Shown: piece by piece, positions 59,789 to 64,000 of the stretch
Layout: each line of letters starts with the position of its first letter
Position numbering within the stretch: the first letter of the stretch is position 1
Source: Rhabditoides inermis
Taxonomy: Eukaryota > Nematoda > Chromadorea > Rhabditida > Rhabditidae
Direction of reading: 5' to 3'
Length of the DNA stretch: 64,000 bases
Assembly: GCA_963966185.1 (NCBI GenBank)
Contig: CAWZYM010000274.1
Location: 27,546 to 91,545, forward strand
Made by a program: the position numbers and the translations under genes
Notes under the pieces: model-generated
Database searches by the model: none
Seen by the model: only the letters and a program-made list of their open reading frames with translations
What the model was told of the DNA's origin: nothing

Positions 59789-60399
59789 TCCATCAATCTC
59801 TCTCCCTCTATTTCTTGATGATCACTCTCTTGCTCTCCATCTATCTGCGTAATATGATATCTCAATTCAAACTATAAAAATATAAGGTTGCATCTTTTGA
59901 AAGTTAACAACGTGATTAGACAGGCTGCGCTTGTCTCCTAACTCCTAACTCCTAACTCCTAACAGTCCAATTCTGAACTCAATGCAGCATGGAAATGCTT
60001 CTGTGTCACTGCGTTTATGCGTTATCGAAAAAAGAGGTCGACCGAGACGCACGACTTGTTTCTTAATGATTGGGTAGAAAAACTCAGAGACGCATGAGGG
60101 CTCGATTTGGCGACTTCTGCAGCCTCTGAGCCCGCAGACACTCAAAGCTGGTATAAGACATATAGCCGTGTGAGTGTCCATGACAAACATGGTTGCGTAG
60201 TAGGGCAACACTCTCCCTTATTATTATGCAAAAGATCCCGGTTCTCGCTGATCGAAATGTATACAGTATACTGAACGAAATGAGAAATGTCCGCGTGTTC
60301 GACATTGGGTACGCGATGTTTTGTTTAAAAGGAAAACACCACTCAGTCTTTAATGGGATATGTCTAACTACCCTAACCACTCGAAGAGTGAGTAGAGTA

Positions 60400-60750
60400 G
60401 TATCATGATTAATCATGAACAATGATTAATCACAATTTATCGATTGGTCATGATTAATCATTGATCATAATCGTTTAGTTATGAAACTTTGAATAACAAT
60501 CAATCATCGTTCGATTAATCATAACTTTCTGGGCAATGAACAAATTTTAGCTTATTACCCACTTTTAAGATAAGACGTATTTTGGATACAAATCTGTCCT
60601 CACAGTGATACGCGTCGTCTATGATTACCGGTAAACTTTGTAGAGACGTGAAAAGACTTGATTAGATTGATCACGATTAATCATTGTTCAAAATCGATGA
60701 ATCAAAATTGTGTGAACAATGATTAATCATTGTTTGATTAATCATGCGGT
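60400..60750. repeat. AT-rich ATTAATCA dyad repeats
   Basis: Many copies of CATGATTAATCA, AACAATGATTAATC and relatives; the block C counterpart is 51,795-52,135. Isolated copies also lie at 61,693-61,770. Probably terminal or subterminal parts of a repeat element. Confidence 0.6.
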
Positions 60751-61777
60751 CATGAATAGAGACGGGCACGTCAATAAAAATTTCACCATGTCTTATTGGT
60801 ATTGTTTTTTCTGAAAAGTAGCTCGTTTGACTAAGAATAATCTGAAAAGAAAAATTTCATCTACTATAGAATTCACTATGTTTTTTTTCAAATTGGCTGC
60901 AAACGTCACGCTTTGCCGGAGAGACTGGCGAGAAGTGAGAAACCGTTGTGGGACGCGCGGTACAAGGGTACAACTGAATTATTAGAAGAATTATATAAAA
61001 TAATTGAGCATTGTTTTTTTTTTAATTTCAGTAATACTAAAACGACATCTCTGATTTAAAAAAAAATCATAGTTGACAATGACCGAGAACGGGAAGTATG
61101 GTGTGAGCGTGGGTTGGGGGACGCGCAATACAAACTGAGTTATTAGAAGAGTGATATAAAATAATAAAATTTTAGTAATACTAAAACGACATTCTGAGTT
61201 GATAGAAATAATCTAGAAGAATCATCGAATACGAGAAGATGTTGAAAAAGAGCCTGAGTGGGTGAGTTGCCGCACGGTGCGAAAAACATTTGTACAAAAT
61301 TGAATAGGGATGAAGTTGATTTTATTCGGTGAAACTGTTGGTTGCGAAACTACTTTAGAGTGGCGAATCGTGACCGACGAGTAGAAATACACTAATTTAT
61401 TGAAAAAACAGAAAACCAGAAATCGTGTATGGTTCAGAAAAAAGAGTCATATGACAGGGTTATTAACAAAAACGAGCTACAATCAATAGCGTGTTCGAAA
61501 GAAGAGGAAATGTACTATACGATACCACATTTGGTTCTCACTTTTGCCTCGAGTATTGACCTGCAAACTCGAATCGAACGCTACCCCGCGGCACATTGCC
61601 CCCGCGCCTCTCGCGGCCTCTCTCGGCCCTTGCCGGGACACAAAAGCGTGACGCTGGCTGCGCATCCAAAACACCCTGCCTGCCCGTCCCTAGTCATGAA
61701 CAATGATTAATCATTTATCAATAATCAAAACATTTCGAAATATGATTAATCACTGTTCGATTAATAATTCAAAAATC

Positions 61778-62098
61778 ATTATCTGTGAAAAGAACTGACG
61801 TAAAAGTAGAGTTTGTGTTATTGTTTTATCGACGTAATGCAACAAAAGCTCATGCACTATTCTATCAGTCGAAATAGTCAACAAACCTGCTCTTTCTGCA
61901 TTGAAATGTAGGAGAGCAATTAATTTACATCTCCTTATTAATGTTTAGACATCGACTATAGACTATATCTGGTTTAACGATTCGAGCAGGTGTGTGTACT
62001 ATTTCGACTAATAGAATAATGCATGAGCTTTTGTTGCATTACGTCGAATAAACAATAACACAAACTCTACTTTTACGCCAGTCCTTTTTAAAGATAAT
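61778..62098. mobile_element. Foldback element FB4
   Basis: Arms are inverted: ATTATCTGTGAAAAG at the left and its inverse at the right; both contain AACAAAAGCTCATGCA. About 321 bp. The right flank has TTGAATTTCATGGAAAT, as next to FB1. Confidence 0.7.
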
Positions 62099-62289
62099 GA
62101 ATACACTTTTATTGAATTTCATGGAAATACAATTACATTAGCATAAACCACAAAACACTTTTTTCAACAAAATGAACATTTCACTCCTCTTGTTGAATCC
62201 AAAATCGTGTAAATTTTACAAAAAAAAGTGTTTAGTTAACGCTGATAGGGAAGTTTACCATTCCAATGTCATTTCATTGTAAAACCATC

Positions 62290-62375
62290 TAGTACAAAAA
62301 CTTTGCCACCACCCGGAGTCGAACTCGAGCCTGACGCATCAACGGGCGCAATCGCTAACCACAACACCACAGTGC
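62290..62375 (-). other. tRNA-like sequence (SINE head or pseudo-tRNA)
   Basis: On the minus strand GTTGTGGTTAGCGATTGCGC (A box) and GAGTTCGACTCCGGG (B box). The T stem does not pair well, so a working tRNA is unlikely. Confidence 0.45.
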
Positions 62376-62459
62376 ACACGTTCGCGCGGCAAATCGAGTG
62401 ATATCAGTGCGACCCACAGGCAGTGCCGGAAAATGCACCTCGCTGACTGCCGGGAGCGA

Positions 62460-63330
62460 AAGTGCGCCCCACTCCCCCCCCCCCCCCCCTAGAAAACCAT
62501 TCTTCAATTGCCGGTTAGCCATTCTTTAATTGCTCGGGGTATCTCGCTTCCGAAAAGAGCTAGCGATACCAAAATCTAAATGTAACCATTTTCTAACATT
62601 CTGATAACATCCATCAGCATCACATTGTTCTCGCGAAGGTTCTAAGGGACCTTTCTACAAATCGCTTCTTGCGGATTCTAGCGCGCGGGTATTCTTAACA
62701 CAAACCAACCACCGCTGCGCGCTGGTTGTAATTAATCCCCAAGTGTAGACACTAGACTAGCCTGCGAATCTAAATTTTCACGGTACGCGAATTATTGTCG
62801 ATCGGTCGGACGAAAGCGAAATGACGAGAATTTTATGCAAATGAAGCGCTTTTGCTAGTTTTTTTGTTCGAAATACGGTTAAAACCCAATAAAAGCACAA
62901 TGTTGAAATACAGTCCTCTAGAGACACTATCGGGGCACCTTCTTTCGGAATCTGGGAACTGTAGCACCATTTTGAAAGAGTTATAAAGTTTTCTAGATTT
63001 TCCCTATACATTGAAATAGTTTTTCGAGCGATGAAAATATAACGAAACCGAAATTCCGATATCGGGAAAAAAACAGTCCTTTAGAGATTCTTTTCAGGAA
63101 GCCAAATTAGATTTTCGGTAAAAATTCACTCATTCCAAAAGGAGTTATAAGCTCTAAAAATTCTGTTTCATCAGACTTGCAAATAAGCCTCATTTCTATA
63201 AAATCAGACCGCCAAGCGCACGAATGGCGCGGTCGAATGATATGACTCGGGCCGATAGAGCGGCTAAAAGCTAAATGCGACGAAATGATGTCTGGGAAAA
63301 ATGCGGCGAGATGGTTGCCGTACCGTCAAC
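62460..63330. other. Region with a C-run and no supported gene
   Basis: A poly-C tract lies near 62,471-62,489. The remainder shows no gene or recognised repeat. Confidence 0.5.
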
Positions 63331-63339
63331 CGGAGTGGG

Positions 63340-63625
63340 ACAAAATTAAATTAAATTTATTACACCACAAAGATGCGTCACACATGAAGTGCCTGTGAAC
63401 AATGACAATGGAGGGACAGCAATAGGAGCACTAGATGGTATGGCTCTAGAAAACCAGCAATGAGAATCCACGATGACGGTGTGTCTTCTGGCGGCTGACA
63501 ACGTGTCAGGGTGGTCGCCAACCCACCGCGGTAGCGGAATTTCTTTCGGCCCACGGGCGACATCGAACCCGTGACCTTTCGATTGAGAGCCGCGCACACA
63601 TCCACTGCGCTAGCGCTGCGCGGGA
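63340..63625 (-). mobile_element. tRNA-derived SINE-like element (family S3)
   Basis: On the minus strand: TAGCGCAGTGGATGTGTGCG (A box) and GGGTTCGATGTCGCCCG (B box), then a body of about 190 bp that ends AATAAATTTAATTTAAT. Head-body-AT-rich tail order is typical of a SINE. Confidence 0.65.
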
Positions 63626-64000
63626 TACCCTATATGCGGTTAAATGAACGAACAAAACGTGATAAACAACACGTTTTTCTAAACACTATTTTGATAAAAT
63701 TTTATGGTACAATATCGCCCAGTAGACACACTAAGACTAACGTGAGAAAGATACCCCCAGCCCCGATCTCTAGCGTCATACACATCTTGAAGGTTAGATG
63801 TTTAATATTGTCATTTTTATAAGTAATACGCAATTTGTCCGTGTATATATACCAAAAACGTATATCCTTTGAAAAAATATCATCAAACAAAAAAGTGGCG
63901 GGAAAGTAATCAAAGTGGCGCGAACATCCGTTTTCGCCATATCTCGAAAAAGTGGCGAGAGAGAGAGAGGGGGGGGGGAGAACAAAATCTGATTGCAGGC

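Larger units (their letters stand above)
56029..61305. repeat. Segmental duplication, block D
   Basis: Second copy of block C. D-specific: truncated first peptide gene, a SINE-like insertion (57,180-57,475), the 980-bp element nested in the MITE (58,524-59,503). It lacks the 1.6-kb foldback of block C. Confidence 0.85.

Noticed and set aside
62290..62375. Functional tRNA gene on the minus strand
   Set aside because: The T stem is poorly matched around GAGTTCGACTC and the acceptor stem is not closed.

Overview
The window looks like a repeat-dense accessory region of a nematode genome, most likely a rhabditid. Evidence: at least six chemoreceptor-type 7TM genes with short GT-AG introns (two Srsx-like, two Str-like, one Srg/Srv-like, one Srh-like, plus a decayed Sri/Srh-like locus); glycine/tyrosine-rich peptide genes whose mature part starts with the QWGYG signature of nematode NLP/CNC antimicrobial peptides; a decayed ogdh-1-like gene fragment; and retroelement fragments typical of nematodes. 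The species cannot be named from the sequence. No operon, rRNA, CRISPR array or convincing functional tRNA gene was seen.

Layout. 0-4.5 kb: edge of an unidentified membrane-protein gene, a foldback repeat and TIR repeats. 4.6-6.1 kb: intact 8-exon Str-like receptor (+). 7.3-8.5 kb: intact 7-exon Srsx-like receptor (-). 10.3-10.9 kb: tRNA-like element and 3' end of an RTE-like LINE, tail to tail across a (TA)n tract. 11.5-13.1 kb: decayed Sri/Srh-like receptor. 14.8-17.7 kb: TTAA-flanked MITEs and a 2.45-kb foldback element. 19.2-20.4 kb: second Srsx-like receptor (+), a close paralogue of the first. 21.0-22.4 kb: Srg/Srv-like receptor (-). 23.7-26.7 kb: second Str-like receptor (-), with a damaged splice donor. 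27.6-28.5 kb: 2-oxoglutarate dehydrogenase E1 pseudogene. 29.6-30.1 kb: 3' fragment of an Srg/Srv-like receptor. 31.8-33.2 kb: Srh-like receptor (-) with a one-base frameshift.

32.4-46.7 kb is a tandem segmental duplication. The first unit runs from intron 3 of the srh-like gene to about 36,456; the second from 36,840 to about 46,686. A pure (CCCTCT)n tract of about 380 bp lies exactly at the junction. The second unit carries a 5' half-copy of the srh-like gene and was then invaded by a 939-bp foldback with tRNA-like sequence in each arm, a 690-bp TTAA element, and a CR1-like LINE with endonuclease and reverse transcriptase.

47.2-61.3 kb holds a second segmental duplication (47.34-52.69 and 56.03-61.31 kb). 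Its core is a head-to-head inverted pair of QWGYG-type peptide genes around an RTE fragment; every copy carries one nonsense codon or is truncated. A (CAGA)n tract of about 964 bp abuts the left edge of the second copy. 61.3-64.0 kb holds another foldback element and tRNA-derived SINE-like sequences.

The main theme of the hunt is architectural: several families of inverted-repeat elements that carry tRNA-like internal promoter boxes, and giant pure microsatellites that sit exactly on structural breakpoints. All gene calls come from reading the sequence; no database search was possible.
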